Counted from the stretch's first letter, positions 30,680-41,287 are shown. The stretch: DNA of 64,000 bases from Trichomonas vaginalis G3 (GCF_026262505.1 NC_067207.1:3418252-3482251), one strand, 5' to 3'. Notes: generated from the letters alone by a model not told the origin. Translations and numbers: made by a program.

Positions 30680-31954
30680 ATGACAGCAACATCTGATACA
30701 ATCAATGCCTCTCTCTTAAATAGTGATACACTCATTAGTGTAGGCAGTCTTGAAGAACCATTATCAACACAGCACGAAAAAGATAAAAATGGCCAAATGA
30801 CAATGTTGCAAGCAGTACTAGTTCTTACTATAACTATTACGGGTATAGGTCTTTTGTCTGTTTCGTACTGTTTTAGATCTGGTGTCTTCTTGAATTTAAT
30901 CTTAACTCTAATTCTTGCCTCTGTTTCTTTCGTTACATTCATTTATCTCATCGATTCATCCGTCAAATCAAATATCCACGATTATTCACAGCTAATGTCT
31001 GTAGCTCTTAGCTCGAAATTCGTTATTGTTGTAAATATCATTCTTGCCGTCTTATTATTTGGCGTTGGAATACTTTACATACAGTACACATACTCTCTTA
31101 CATCAGCCTTCCTTAAAAACTTCAAAGGAATTCCAAACTGGGTTTATAATCGCTGGTTTTTGATTTTTACCCCAGTTCTCTGCATTAACTTCCCACTCAT
31201 GTGTCTGAAAACAATGCAGAAGCTATCATTCGTTTCATTTGCCTCTATGGCACTTGTTTTTGTTTATTTCTTACATTGCGCTTATTATTTCGGAAAATCA
31301 GTTAAGAATGATGGATTCGATCCACAAAAACAAATGAAATACTTCAATTTCAGCAGGATTTTCCTCTCAGCTATGGGAATTCAAGCTACTTCTTACACAT
31401 GCCATCCAAATATCTTCCCAACACTGGTTAAGCTCGAAAATGGTACGAAAACACGCAAAACTATTGTAATGGCGTGCGTTGTTTGCCTTGCTTACTTGAT
31501 ATATACAGCTCCTGGACTTCTTGGGTATTTTACTTTGTTTGATAAGATCCAGGACCCAGTTGTTATTACATATTATCCAAGTGGACAAATATTTACATCG
31601 ATTACTACAGGATTATACGCTTTATTAACTGTTTTCTGCGTTCCATTGATTTTATTTGCTTGCAGACTCTCAATTAACGATATTATCTTCAAGACAGAGT
31701 TCACAACACTCAGATGGAACTTAATTGCACTCGTATTACTTGTTCTTGCAGCAATTATCGCAATTACTGTCAAGAAAATCAATTCTATCTTCGGAATCAT
31801 TGGTGGCGTTCTTTGTCCGTTAATTGCTTACATATTACCTGCATTTTACTATATAAGAATATGCAAACCAGGAATTTTTAAGCTTTTGTTCGCATATTTC
31901 GTAATTTTATTCGGTTTCGCTATCATTGTTATTAGTCTTTATAACTGTTTCTAA
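30680..31954 (+). CDS. Amino acid/auxin permease family (AAAP, SLC36/38-like) transporter
   Basis: 424 residues with about eleven membrane spans. After a polar N terminus (residues 1-35) the first span has the family helix-break pattern: LQAVLVLTITITGIGLLSVS, then YCFRSGVFLNLILTLILASV. A central SYTCHPNIFPTLVKLENGTK matches the AF-x-CHxxxFPxxxEL signature before span 6. GLLGYFTLFDKIQDPVVITY follows the family G-Y-x-x-F block. These proteins move neutral or cationic amino acids with protons or sodium at the plasma or lysosomal membrane. Trichomonads depend on amino-acid uptake and have many such genes. The substrate cannot be told from the sequence. Confidence 0.88.
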   Translation: MTATSDTINASLLNSDTLISVGSLEEPLSTQHEKDKNGQMTMLQAVLVLTITITGIGLLSVSYCFRSGVFLNLILTLILASVSFVTFIYLIDSSVKSNIHDYSQLMSVALSSKFVIVVNIILAVLLFGVGILYIQYTYSLTSAFLKNFKGIPNWVYNRWFLIFTPVLCINFPLMCLKTMQKLSFVSFASMALVFVYFLHCAYYFGKSVKNDGFDPQKQMKYFNFSRIFLSAMGIQATSYTCHPNIFPTLVKLENGTKTRKTIVMACVVCLAYLIYTAPGLLGYFTLFDKIQDPVVITYYPSGQIFTSITTGLYALLTVFCVPLILFACRLSINDIIFKTEFTTLRWNLIALVLLVLAAIIAITVKKINSIFGIIGGVLCPLIAYILPAFYYIRICKPGIFKLLFAYFVILFGFAIIVISLYNCF

Positions 31955-32983
31955 ATAATAAACAACTTCGCTTATAGATTATCTATTACTATCATTAAAT
32001 AACTCAAATAATTTTAATTTCTATCAAAATTTTATAGGATAATTCATGTTCATTGAAATGTTACTTTATAATTTCATCTGTATTGATGTTTCATAATATC
32101 TGTTATTCAAAATCTTATAAAATCATACACTTTGACAAATATCTTGATATAAATTGTAAATCGAGGCAAATAAACACCTTTGAACATATTCTATTAGAGT
32201 CTATTATACTTTCTGGCGAATATACAAGTTTTTATGTTTAACTCAGAAACTTCGATATTTTTTTCGATGAGTGTAATAATTTCATGAAGTTAGTTGAGGA
32301 AGATAATATCAAAGTGTAATACAACCATTGCCATACATTGTCACCTTAAAAAACTAAGAGCAAAGGGTTAATCATTTTGTAAATATGGTAATAATTCTTT
32401 ATTTTAAGGAAAAGCATAATTAATGTCATGTACTTAGTTACAATGCATTGTTCATTGAGGTAGATTACAAAAGTTGCTTTGACCAATTAGCGCATTCCAA
32501 AAATAAGGAATTATTTTGTGGGTATTAGGTTCCTCATGCAAATATATCCGTAAATTTATGCTTATTCATTTATCGGCCTTAATTTGAAATCAATCCGATT
32601 TCAATTACTTCGACATCTCAAATAAACATTAGATTTAGTGTCATTATTGGATAGTAATATCAGATACGCCAGAAATAACAAGCGAAATTTTCTTGATAAT
32701 TATAGCGCCAACTTACATCATCGGGGATACATGATTTTCTCTCAATTTTGAGATAAATTAACGTACAGGCTAATTTATGGCGCGAAGAAAATTTTTGTTG
32801 CAAATGGATTCTTTGCCGTGGAAACATCATTTTATTAAATAACCTTTACAAAATCAATCTGACCTGCTCCGATCTTGGGCGCCAATTTTACCCGCATAAA
32901 AACCGTTTTATGAAAAAATTGAGAGGGCGCGCGCGCAAAAATTGCAAAAATGCGCGCACTCTGTGAGAACTTCATTTCTTTCA
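31955..32983. other. 1-kb intergenic region upstream of the ribonucleotide reductase
   Basis: No gene. Next to the reductase the region becomes GC-spiked: GAGAGGGCGCGCGCGC at 32921-32936 and TGCGCGCACTCT at 32951-32962 can pair as a GC stem with GAG/CTC flanks. A T. vaginalis-like initiator (TCATTT, consensus TCAYWW) lies about 12 bases before the ATG at 32984. The patches GGCGCCAA (about 32879 and 32705) recur. Confidence 0.4.
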
Positions 32984-34828
32984 ATGTCCAATCTCCTTGA
33001 CGAACCAATAGAATTCGAAGGCATCAAGACAAGATTGCCCTTCACATCGAATGCTATCAAAGTCATGAAGGCACGCTACCTTGTTCACAATGAAGAGGGT
33101 AAAGTCTACGAAACACCAGAACAAATGTTCACCCGCGTTGCTAAGGCATTAGCATCAGTCGAAACAGACAAAGAGAAATGGACAAAAAAGTTCGAAAAGG
33201 TCATGATGAACTTCGAGTTCATCCCAGCAGGCAGAACACTTGCTAATGCAGGTGCCAAGACAGATCTTGTTTCAAACTGTGTTGTTCTCCATATGGAAGA
33301 CTCTCTTGATTCTATCTTCCAGACACTTCAAGATGCAGCTTTACTTCAGCAAGCCGGCTCTGGCATTGGATTCCCATTCCACAAGCTTAGACCAGCAGGT
33401 TACAAGTGCAAGCGCACACTCGGCTCATCATCTGGCCCACTCTCCTTCCTTCGCATCTACGCTGAAGCTTTCCGCATTATCCAGCAGCACGGACGCCACG
33501 GTGCTAACATGGCTATCATGCGTGTTGATCACCCAGATATCATTGAATTCATCCATGCCAAGGAACAACCAGGTACATACGAGAATTTCAACTTTTCAGT
33601 TGCCTTTACAGATGAGTTCATGGAGCGTGTTATCAAGAACGATCCATCTCCATGGATGTGTAAGTGGAATGGCGAAAAGATGGCCCCACGTTACATCACA
33701 CGTGATGCAGCTGGCAGAGTCGAAAATATTCAGCCACTTACAATCTCCGCTCCAGAGCTCATGAACGAAATCATCCATCTTGCCTGGACCAACGGCGAAC
33801 CAGGCTGTGTTTTCATTGACACAGTCAACAAAGCAAATCCACTTCCAGGACTTGGCCCAATAGAATGCTGCAACCCATGCGGTGAACAGTTCCTTCATTC
33901 TGGTGATGCCTGCAACCTCGGCGCTATCAATCTTGAGAAGTTTGTCGTTGATGGCAAGATTGACTTCAAGCACCTTGAAGAAGTTACACGCACAGCTATC
34001 AGAATGCTTGATAACGTTGTTTCTCTTACCAAGTTCCCTGTCCAGAGAGTTACAGACATGTTCACAAACAATCGTCGTATCGGACTTGGCATCATGGGCC
34101 TTGCCGACCTCCTCTTCCTCATGAAGCTCCCATACGACTCAGAGGAAGGCCGTGCCTGCGCAGAGGAAGTCATGAAATGCGTCCAAGATTCAGCAATCGA
34201 TGAATCCAAGAGACTTGGCCTTGAAAAGGGATCATTCCCGAACTTCGAGAAATCTGTTTGGGCAGACAAAGTTCCAGCCATGAGAAACACTTCTCTTACA
34301 AACGTTGCACCAACAGGATCAACATCAATGCTCCTTGATGTTTCATCTGGCGTAGAACCATATTTCGCTCTTGCCTACAGAAGAGGAAACTGCCTTGCTG
34401 GCCCAATGAAGCCATTCGTCAACAAGCACCTCCAGAAGGCTCTCGAAGATTGCGGCTGCTTCACAGATAAGATCATGGACAAGATTCTTGAGACAGGTAC
34501 ACTCGCAAACGTTACAGAAGTTCCAGAACAACTCCGCCGCGTTTTCGTCACATCTCTTGATATCAAGGCTGAAGATCACATCGCTATGCAGGCACGCGTT
34601 CAGAAGCACTGCTGCAACGCCATCTCTAAGACAATCAACTTCAGACGCGAGGCTACAGAAGACGATGTCCGCGCAGGTTTCATCGAGGGATGGAAGAACG
34701 GATGCAAGGGACTCACAGTATACAGAAATGGAAGCAGAGACGCACAGGTCCTTGAGACAAATGTTAAGAATGACAAACCAGTCAAGACATTTGTCGATAC
34801 ATGCAAGGATGGAAAGTGTGATACCTAA
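32984..34828 (+). CDS. Class II (adenosylcobalamin-dependent) ribonucleotide reductase
   Basis: It reduces ribonucleotides to deoxyribonucleotides using a cobalamin-generated thiyl radical, with no need for a second subunit or oxygen. There are 614 residues from ATG 32984 (MSNLLDEPIEFEGIKTRLPF), close to the shortest NrdJ forms (about 640) and lacking an N-terminal ATP cone. Key residues are present: Asn297-Pro-Cys299-Gly-Glu301 (NPCGE, radical and base catalysts), the redox pair Cys99 (SNCVVLHMED) and Cys310 (ACNLGAINL), and a C-terminal TCKDGKC pair for reduction by thioredoxin. The substrate loop block GSGIGFPFHKLRPAG and the LGSSSGPLSFLRIY block are typical of class II. Codon use is strongly C/G-ending, as in P1/P2, implying high expression. 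The frame upstream of 32984 has only a TTG. A bacterial origin by transfer is likely from family distribution. Confidence 0.92.
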   Translation: MSNLLDEPIEFEGIKTRLPFTSNAIKVMKARYLVHNEEGKVYETPEQMFTRVAKALASVETDKEKWTKKFEKVMMNFEFIPAGRTLANAGAKTDLVSNCVVLHMEDSLDSIFQTLQDAALLQQAGSGIGFPFHKLRPAGYKCKRTLGSSSGPLSFLRIYAEAFRIIQQHGRHGANMAIMRVDHPDIIEFIHAKEQPGTYENFNFSVAFTDEFMERVIKNDPSPWMCKWNGEKMAPRYITRDAAGRVENIQPLTISAPELMNEIIHLAWTNGEPGCVFIDTVNKANPLPGLGPIECCNPCGEQFLHSGDACNLGAINLEKFVVDGKIDFKHLEEVTRTAIRMLDNVVSLTKFPVQRVTDMFTNNRRIGLGIMGLADLLFLMKLPYDSEEGRACAEEVMKCVQDSAIDESKRLGLEKGSFPNFEKSVWADKVPAMRNTSLTNVAPTGSTSMLLDVSSGVEPYFALAYRRGNCLAGPMKPFVNKHLQKALEDCGCFTDKIMDKILETGTLANVTEVPEQLRRVFVTSLDIKAEDHIAMQARVQKHCCNAISKTINFRREATEDDVRAGFIEGWKNGCKGLTVYRNGSRDAQVLETNVKNDKPVKTFVDTCKDGKCDT

Positions 34829-35128
34829 TTCTTATTTTTTCATAAAAAATCTATATTTATTTAATTAACTTATATTACTGAGTACTTTGCATAATGTGAG
34901 AAGTTGTATGTAATGGATTTTAAAGATATGAAGAATTCCAATATTAAACTCAATTTTTGGATGATCTCTATTTTCAGTGAAATTCAAGCATTTTAAAAAG
35001 CATTCCTTGATTTCATCTTTATAAGATCACTAAAGACTCATTTATTTAAAGAAGAAAAGGTAACCAATTTGACTGGAAACAGATATAGTTTTTAAAGAAG
35101 AAAAGGTAAAATTGATTCAAACTATTCG
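34829..35128. other. Spacer between the reductase and repeat copy B
   Basis: 300 bases, AT-rich. AAAGAAGAAAAGGTAA occurs twice (about 35048 and 35095), a short direct repeat. No gene. Confidence 0.35.
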
Positions 35129-37239
35129 TTAAGGGTGCACACGAGAGGATCATGTAAACTTCAGAATTTAGAACCTTATTTTTAGGCATTATCTTGGCTA
35201 CCTATTTAGGCTCGAAAAGCAAAAAATATCAAAAAATACAACTTGACTCCATTATGACCCTTTCATGGAGGTAGTTTTTATCCGCTAGTATTTTCCCTTT
35301 GAATCTCTTTACAATTCGAAATCAAATTCAAACCTCAGTAGAAGAAAGGAAGAATCGACTTACTACGGTTGTAATACGAATAAATACATATATTTAATTA
35401 TTTTTATTTACATAATAATTGTTTGAAGCTCATATTCCAACAAATTTTTAAATAAAAACATTAAAATGTTGAAAATGTTCATATATTTTAATAGGGTTTT
35501 GGCACTTTATTGAGGAATTACTACATACATAGTCGAACTGAACTTGATATTTTGAAATTTAAATTATTTATCAAAATTAAAATTTAACTTAAGGGTTTCG
35601 TTTTGCGAAAAAAACGTACAATACGCAATTTCGCTAAAAAACATTTAGCTAGCAATTTCGACCTTTGACTCCACTCAAGACGTCACTTTTTTAATTTTGC
35701 GGTATCATATTTTTGGAAAATCTTTATGAATATTATATAAAAAGTCTCTTTAATATCTATATTTCATATTTTTATCGATTTTTAAAGTTTTTGCGAAAAG
35801 TATTCAATTATTTTTGCTATTTGGTCGGGTAAATGTCAGATTTGCGACATTTTCTGATATGATATTCAGATTCTATGTTGATAATAATGCTTATAGAACC
35901 CTCTTGCTATTGTGTCAAAATTGCGAAACCGATAGCAAAAATATCTCGCAATATCAAAATTGAGATATTGAGTGAATTATGCATTATAGAGATTAAAAAT
36001 CTGATTTGTGAAAACATCTCATCAGTTTCTAGCTAATTCAAAAATCTTTACTATCTTATTCGATTAAAATGAAAAGGGAATAGTTTCATTATGCTTTAAA
36101 TGACAGCCTTATAATATAATCATAGTTTTCGCTCAATATGCAGCATTTTTTTTCGAAATCTATGGTCAATATCCTAAATACTGATTGCTTTGCATTCATA
36201 TCTCTTACATTTTCTATACCCACATCACTATTCATTGCTATTCCTATCTTTTTCATTTTTGTTTGTTTCTCATAATTTCTCAAAAAACACGATAACTTGA
36301 TATTTGTAAATATCATACTTTATAACGTAAATAAGAACTTGACCTATTAAGAAAAGCAGTAATGAAAAGAAAATCTGAAATTCATAAAAATTACAAGTTT
36401 CTGATGACAATTAGCTTAATTAAACCAGGTACAAGATTATATAATTGTATTTTCTATCCAATTATCCATATAATATCTTATCCAGAAAAAATAACTTGAT
36501 CAATACCAAATGATTTTTTAACTAGTAAATAAAGTATTTTCTTTACACACACATTGTATATCATAGTTTTTTTTTTGGTTTCGCAAAACATCCAAAAACA
36601 AATATGCTATAAAAGTGACAATTTTAGCAAAACGAAACCCTTATTTAACTTGAAATATATAATTATTTAGTCATATTTTGCATAATTCTAAGTAGATTTT
36701 GTAAAAAATCAAGAAAGAAAAATTTTAACGTGCTTTATTTTTTCTTTTTTATAATAATACATATTATTATATAATTAACATATTCATAATGTTTCACCCT
36801 TTCAAAAATATAATCCTCCTCCTCTCAAATAAACGTACATACGGGTGGCCTCTTTTTTCAAAAAATTAAAATTTGAAATTTTGGGCTCAAATATTAGAGA
36901 TTTTTTTCAACCTTCAACGATATATGTTGTCTATATCAGACCTCCTTTCTTTTTGATACTTAACATTGTTCCTAAATCTTAGCCGTTAAGGCTGTTCTGA
37001 AAATATTTTTTTTTCGAAAAAATTCGAAAAAAATTCTTAAAATTCAAAAATCCCTTAATTCCTGAGGATTTTGGAAAAAAGTTTTTACATGAACATGTGT
37101 ATATTATATGAAGTATATTGATAAGGTAAAAATCAAATTTTATTGCATATTCATCGAGAAAATAAACTAACGAATCCCTCAAAATTGAGAGGGTAATCCT
37201 CCTCCTCTCAAATAAACGTACATACGGGTGCACCCTTAA
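35129..37239. mobile_element. Copy B of the 1.04-kb TTAA-flanked repeat, carrying a nested 9-bp-TSD element
   Basis: TTAA at 35129-35132 and 37236-37239 bracket GGGTGCACACGAG ... CGGGTGCACCC. Without the insertion and its 9-bp duplication the body is 1043 bp. It differs from copies A and C by only scattered substitutions, so the family spread recently. The flanking host DNA on the right (37240 onward) is a decayed gene, so this copy sits in or beside a gene relic. Confidence 0.85.
35592..36642. mobile_element. 1.05-kb Mutator-like non-autonomous element nested in copy B
   Basis: The TIR AAGGGTTTCGTTTTGC is perfect over 16 bp at both ends. ATTTAACTT flanks both sides (35583-35591 and 36643-36651), while copies A and C have it once. 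This is a 9-bp target duplication, the length typical of MULEs. There is no transposase frame. AAAAGTGACA at 36611-36620, 22 bases inside the right end, matches the putative core promoter motif in near-identical context to 14383. Confidence 0.88.
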
Positions 37240-37800
37240 GTATATCAATAATGTTTTCTTAGTTTACATATTATTGATATTTGTATCATGCTGAAATGTG
37301 AGATCAATTCGATTGTATCATCGCTTATCTTGATGTGGTAAATTTTTGACATTTCAACTATAAATGGAATAATTATAGGTTCAAAACGAACAGTGTAAAT
37401 GTCGTCGAACATTTCAATGCATACGAATTTGAAATCAATATGTGTATCTTCTACAAGGTACTGATCAATGTATGATTTAAATTTTTAGAAAATTATCTCT
37501 GTTTTAGTTTAATAAAATAATATTGCGCGGTGAATTTGTATCTTAAAATTATGTAACTGTATCGGTAACAACTTCAAATGTCTTATTGACAAGATTTGTA
37601 AAAAAAAATCAAAAATATACTTGAGATCATATAAATGTGCTCTTCTCTTTATAACGTAAGAATTGATCAAAGATAACATGTGTACTACTGATTGATTTTG
37701 GAGGATTGCTATGATTAGAGACGATTTGATTAAATAATTCAATGAAAAATGGACTATTTGATTCATCAATTAGGAGATTCGATTGTTTGTATTCGATTGC
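37240..37800 (-). pseudogene. Decayed trichomonad gene, interrupted by copy B
   Basis: Reading leftwards on the minus strand, protein-like stretches appear in more than one frame: NSPFFIELFNQIVSNHSNPP and THVIFDQFLRYKEKSTFI near 37780-37625, FTNLVNKTFEVVTDTVT near 37600-37550, then YIDQYLVEDTHIDFKFVCIE and DDIYTVRFEPIIIPFIVEMS near 37480-37330, running up to the TTAA of copy B. Stops and frame changes separate them, so the gene is dead. A second relic at about 41600-42000 carries a similar NATFEIVCNSERID stretch, so both come from one host gene family of unknown function. Confidence 0.45.
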
Positions 37801-37817
37801 ACTTCTGCATTTGGTGA

Positions 37818-37899
37818 ATTAATTGTATTTAGAAAAAAAATTCGTTCTTTTACTCTTAAAAAATTAAAAGAACGAATTTTTTTTCTAAATACAATTAAT
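37818..37899. repeat. Perfect 35-bp-stem hairpin
   Basis: The left arm (37818-37852) begins ATTAATTGTATTTAGAAAAA, the loop is 12 bases and the right arm (37865-37899) is its exact complement. Such a long perfect stem implies recent formation or active maintenance. Confidence 0.85.
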
Positions 37900-38792
37900 G
37901 GCATCAGATGATTAGATTACTTTTTTAGAAATCATCAATCAAATTTGGCATATTTTTGAAAGAATATCTAAAGACAAGACACCCAATAAGAGTTTTTGTG
38001 CATACAGTTCTCGGGCGCCTATGTCACATTCACAAAGGACTCCGTCTTTATTAGCAAACTCAGAAGAAATGTTTAACTAAAAGAAAAATTATTTCATCAA
38101 GACTAATAAATGTTTTAAAAAAGCAAATCACATCATTAACATATCAGTTTTAATTACAAAACTCAACGATACATAACAAATTTCTTCGAAATTTAAATTC
38201 TCATTAAAAAATTCTTTTGATACAAATTAAATAGCTACATATTCGATTTTCCCATTGATACGAACTTATTGTTTTCATTCAAGATTTACAAGAAATCAAA
38301 TACTTATTTCACAACAACAAATATCTATTTGTACTCAAACACGAGCATGTATTTACTAATAAATTCATGTTTTTACATCATTACATTTGACAATACTATC
38401 AAAACAACCCAAAAATCAAACTAATTTTCGATATTCTTTATTCAGACCAGAGAATTCATATAAATCATCGATTACTCAAATTTAAGTATTCATTTAGTGT
38501 AATAATTGTTAGATATTAGGCGTTTTATATAAAGATTCTCCCTATTTCAAATTTTCAAGCGAATTAAGTCGATATTTCATACATTTTATAATATACAAAT
38601 CATGTGTAAGTACAATAGCTTTAATTATTTACAATATTGATCATTTTATTACGAAATCCAAAAATTTAATCAGCAAAATCGATGTTTTTATATAAGATTA
38701 GAATGATTTACATCATTGTTTCCATGCACTAGCTGTTAAAATGCTGATGACAGCTAAAAGAATCGCAATTTCATAACTTGAATATAAGATTC
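37900..38792. other. Gene-free AT-rich DNA
   Basis: About 890 bases between two perfect hairpins. No coding frame or known element is seen. Confidence 0.35.
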
Positions 38793-38853
38793 AAATGAAT
38801 CGGCATTATTTGACATTTACATCATTGAAATGTCAAATAATGCCGATTCATTT
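38793..38853. repeat. Perfect 26-bp-stem hairpin with a 9-base loop
   Basis: The left arm AAATGAATCGGCATTATTTG continues ACATTT. The loop is ACATCATTG and the right arm is the exact complement. It ends 15 bases before an ATG (38868) that is in frame with the transposon-interrupted beta-helix gene. Confidence 0.85.
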
Positions 38854-38924
38854 TTTTGATGAAAACAATGAAATTCAATCACGATTTTCAGATAACAGTA
38901 TCAAAACACACATCAACTATGAAT

Positions 38925-40038
38925 AGGGTTGTTGAAAATATCAAAAATTAGCGTTTTGAAGACACCATGGTGTCTTATAATTTTCCCTTCCTTATTGGCG
39001 TGTAGAAATAAATGCGCCAATAGATTGAAGAAGAAGAATTGTTTTTCTCTTAATGAACTTTAATCCTTTTGATATAAGAATTTTAAAAACATTAATATAA
39101 TTTCGATTTCGGAAATTAAATTTCCAAATTTTTTGTCGCTTTCGGAAATAACAGGATCCCGCATCCAACACGCAACAACAAAACACAAAACACACTTTTT
39201 GGTTCTTTCATCGTTTTAATCGTAATTTATGTAATACATGATTTGGATAAATTTTACAAAAATAGAACCTATATTATATTCTTTTCAAAGATTCTTGCAA
39301 ATCATCAAAAATAATTGTATTTTAAAAAACGATCAAATTATCCTTTCATTATTTTAAACTTAAATTAGTTTTTATGATTGACTGAAGCAATCATATTTAT
39401 TCATCATTAAATAAACAAAAAAATAATATTTGAGAGTTATTTCAAAAAAAAACACATTGAATTTATTAATTTGTCTCAATTTCAGTATTATAAATTTTTA
39501 TAATTTCAATATTTTGAAATACACTTTTTAATATTTCAATATTTATGATATTTCAATGTATTAAGTGGTCTCAAATTGAGCTTCTCAAATATAAGTTGGC
39601 CTATTCAAATAATAAAATTAAATAATATTTAAAATAATAAATAAAAGTGATTGAGGTCATAGCAAAACGGCTGTTTCAGTCATTAATTCTTAAAAATAAA
39701 AAGGGTAAAAACTAAATACAATGGGTAAAATTCAATAGTGTCTGTGCTATCGTTCAATTTGAAGGTGTCTTTTGAAACCGCAATACACATTGAATTTTTG
39801 AATAGTGTATTATGGTTTGACAGACACCAATGAAAAAAATAAAATGATATTTATTTTAAATATATAAGATCCTTATATAAAATATAAATATTTTATCGTT
39901 TTATTTTCTTGTTTTAGAAATGTTTTTTATTGAAAAATCAATAAAACTAACTCCAAAATAAAATTTTTGATTTAAAGACACTATGATGACACCAGGCAAA
40001 TCTTCCAAGACACCTATCGTCGGGAATCTAACAACCCT
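38925..40038. mobile_element. 1.1-kb DNA element with a 10-bp target duplication inside a beta-helix protein gene
   Basis: AACTATGAAT occurs immediately before (38915-38924) and after (40039-40048). The ends are AGGGTTGTT and its complement, a short 9-bp TIR. A perfect 18-bp palindrome AAGACACCATGGTGTCTT lies 33 bases in from the left end, and related GACACC sequences lie near the right end. A 9-11-bp duplication fits a Mutator-like element. It has no transposase frame. Confidence 0.75.
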
Positions 40039-41020
40039 AACTATGAATAATTTACACTTTGATCAATCACCTGATGATGTTTGGGAGCACTTTTACAATA
40101 CACAACCTAATTCAGAACCAATTCAAGGTACAAACGTTCAAGCAAGATCAACAAATAATGAATGCTTCTTATATAACTGTATCTTCATTGAAATTACGAC
40201 CAAGAGTGCCATTTATTTTACGAATACAAGCAATAAATTTCTTAACTCAGATTGTTCATTTACTAACTGCAGCAGTAATACAAATGGTGGATCTATATAC
40301 TTTAAGTGTAATAGTTCAATTGTTCAATACCGAACATGTGGCTACAAATCAAAAACAAACTCTGATTGGGGACATCATTCATATGTTGATTCTTATTCAA
40401 ATAATAAAAATTATCTTTATGAAAGTTCTTTTTATTTATGCGGAAATTTAGGAAATTCAAGAATTAATTCTCTTTATTATGGAAATATTGAAGTTAAATC
40501 AATCAACACAAGTTTCTGTGAAGCAGACTATGACTCAGGAATATTTCTTTGGTATACAACAAGTCTAAGTAATGTAACATATTCATCATTTTGTAACACA
40601 ACATCAAATAATTTAATTTTAGAATTAGATGTTGGTAACTATAATTTTTATTTTTGTAATGTTTTGAATAATGAACACAAAAAATCTGATTATGGAACAT
40701 TCTATGGAGGTGCATCAACTGTTCTTATTGAAAACTGTTCATTTCTTGGAAACACAGGACCAGGAGTAGAATTTTATCAATGGGGTTCTGGTTCAATTAC
40801 AGTTAAAGATTCTTTCTGTGACAGAATAGATAAAACATATGGATCAGTTACAACAAATAATGTTCAAAATATATATTCTATTCATCATCATTCTCACGTT
40901 TCATCATATCTGTGTGAAGCAGAGCTTCCTATTATAGATAAAAAGCCTATGAAATCTGCTTTTGATTTATATCATCAATTTTCCTTTAGACGAAGGCGTT
41001 ATGGGAGCTGCTTATATTAA
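39983..41020 (+). CDS. Pmp-like beta-helix surface-type protein, disrupted by a transposon and truncated
   Basis: Residues from about 55 on have the Cys/Asn/Gly-rich repeat style of trichomonad Pmp-like proteins: CLYNCIFIEITTKSAIYFT-type stretches, SFTNCSSNTNGGSIYFKCNS and ENCSFLGNTGPGVEFYQWGS, suggesting a right-handed beta-helix exposed at the surface. The first 18 codons (39983-40038) lie inside the 1.1-kb element, so the present start is not native. The first native ATG in the current frame is at 40043. The ancestral frame can be followed upstream of the insertion to an ATG at 38868. The C terminus (FDLYHQFSFRRRRYGSCLY) stops before any membrane helix, so the gene is also probably shortened at that end. 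Confidence 0.55.
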   Translation: MMTPGKSSKTPIVGNLTTLTMNNLHFDQSPDDVWEHFYNTQPNSEPIQGTNVQARSTNNECFLYNCIFIEITTKSAIYFTNTSNKFLNSDCSFTNCSSNTNGGSIYFKCNSSIVQYRTCGYKSKTNSDWGHHSYVDSYSNNKNYLYESSFYLCGNLGNSRINSLYYGNIEVKSINTSFCEADYDSGIFLWYTTSLSNVTYSSFCNTTSNNLILELDVGNYNFYFCNVLNNEHKKSDYGTFYGGASTVLIENCSFLGNTGPGVEFYQWGSGSITVKDSFCDRIDKTYGSVTTNNVQNIYSIHHHSHVSSYLCEAELPIIDKKPMKSAFDLYHQFSFRRRRYGSCLY

Positions 41021-41287
41021 TATTCATGATTTATGAATTTATATAATCAAAAAATTGTAATTAAAGACCATTATTAACGAAAGCATTCATCAATTGTTTA
41101 ATATCAATTGAAATATGAAAAACTTTATATTCAAAAGATGATGCGGCTTGATTTCTCAATTTAATTTTCAAAGAGTTCGTATTTGTTACAGTGAATTTAA
41201 ATAATTAGTACTGATATAGTAATGCAATAATATCGGGAACATGGCTCTTAATTTCGAAATAGGTTTTCTTTGTAAGGCATCTAAGTA
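41021..41287. other. Spacer downstream of the beta-helix gene
   Basis: About 270 bases of AT-rich DNA without a recognised feature. Confidence 0.3.

Noticed and set aside
32942-32983. N-terminal extension of the reductase as a hydrogenosomal presequence
   Set aside because: The upstream frame starts with TTG in a GC hairpin and does not match known hydrogenosomal leaders (ML- starts with Arg near the cleavage site).
33240-34868. Several long alternative-frame open frames over the reductase gene
   Set aside because: By-products of its G/C-rich codon use; the reductase frame explains the region.
36089-36316. 75-codon open frame inside the Mutator-like element as a transposase
   Set aside because: Too short, no catalytic motif, low complexity.
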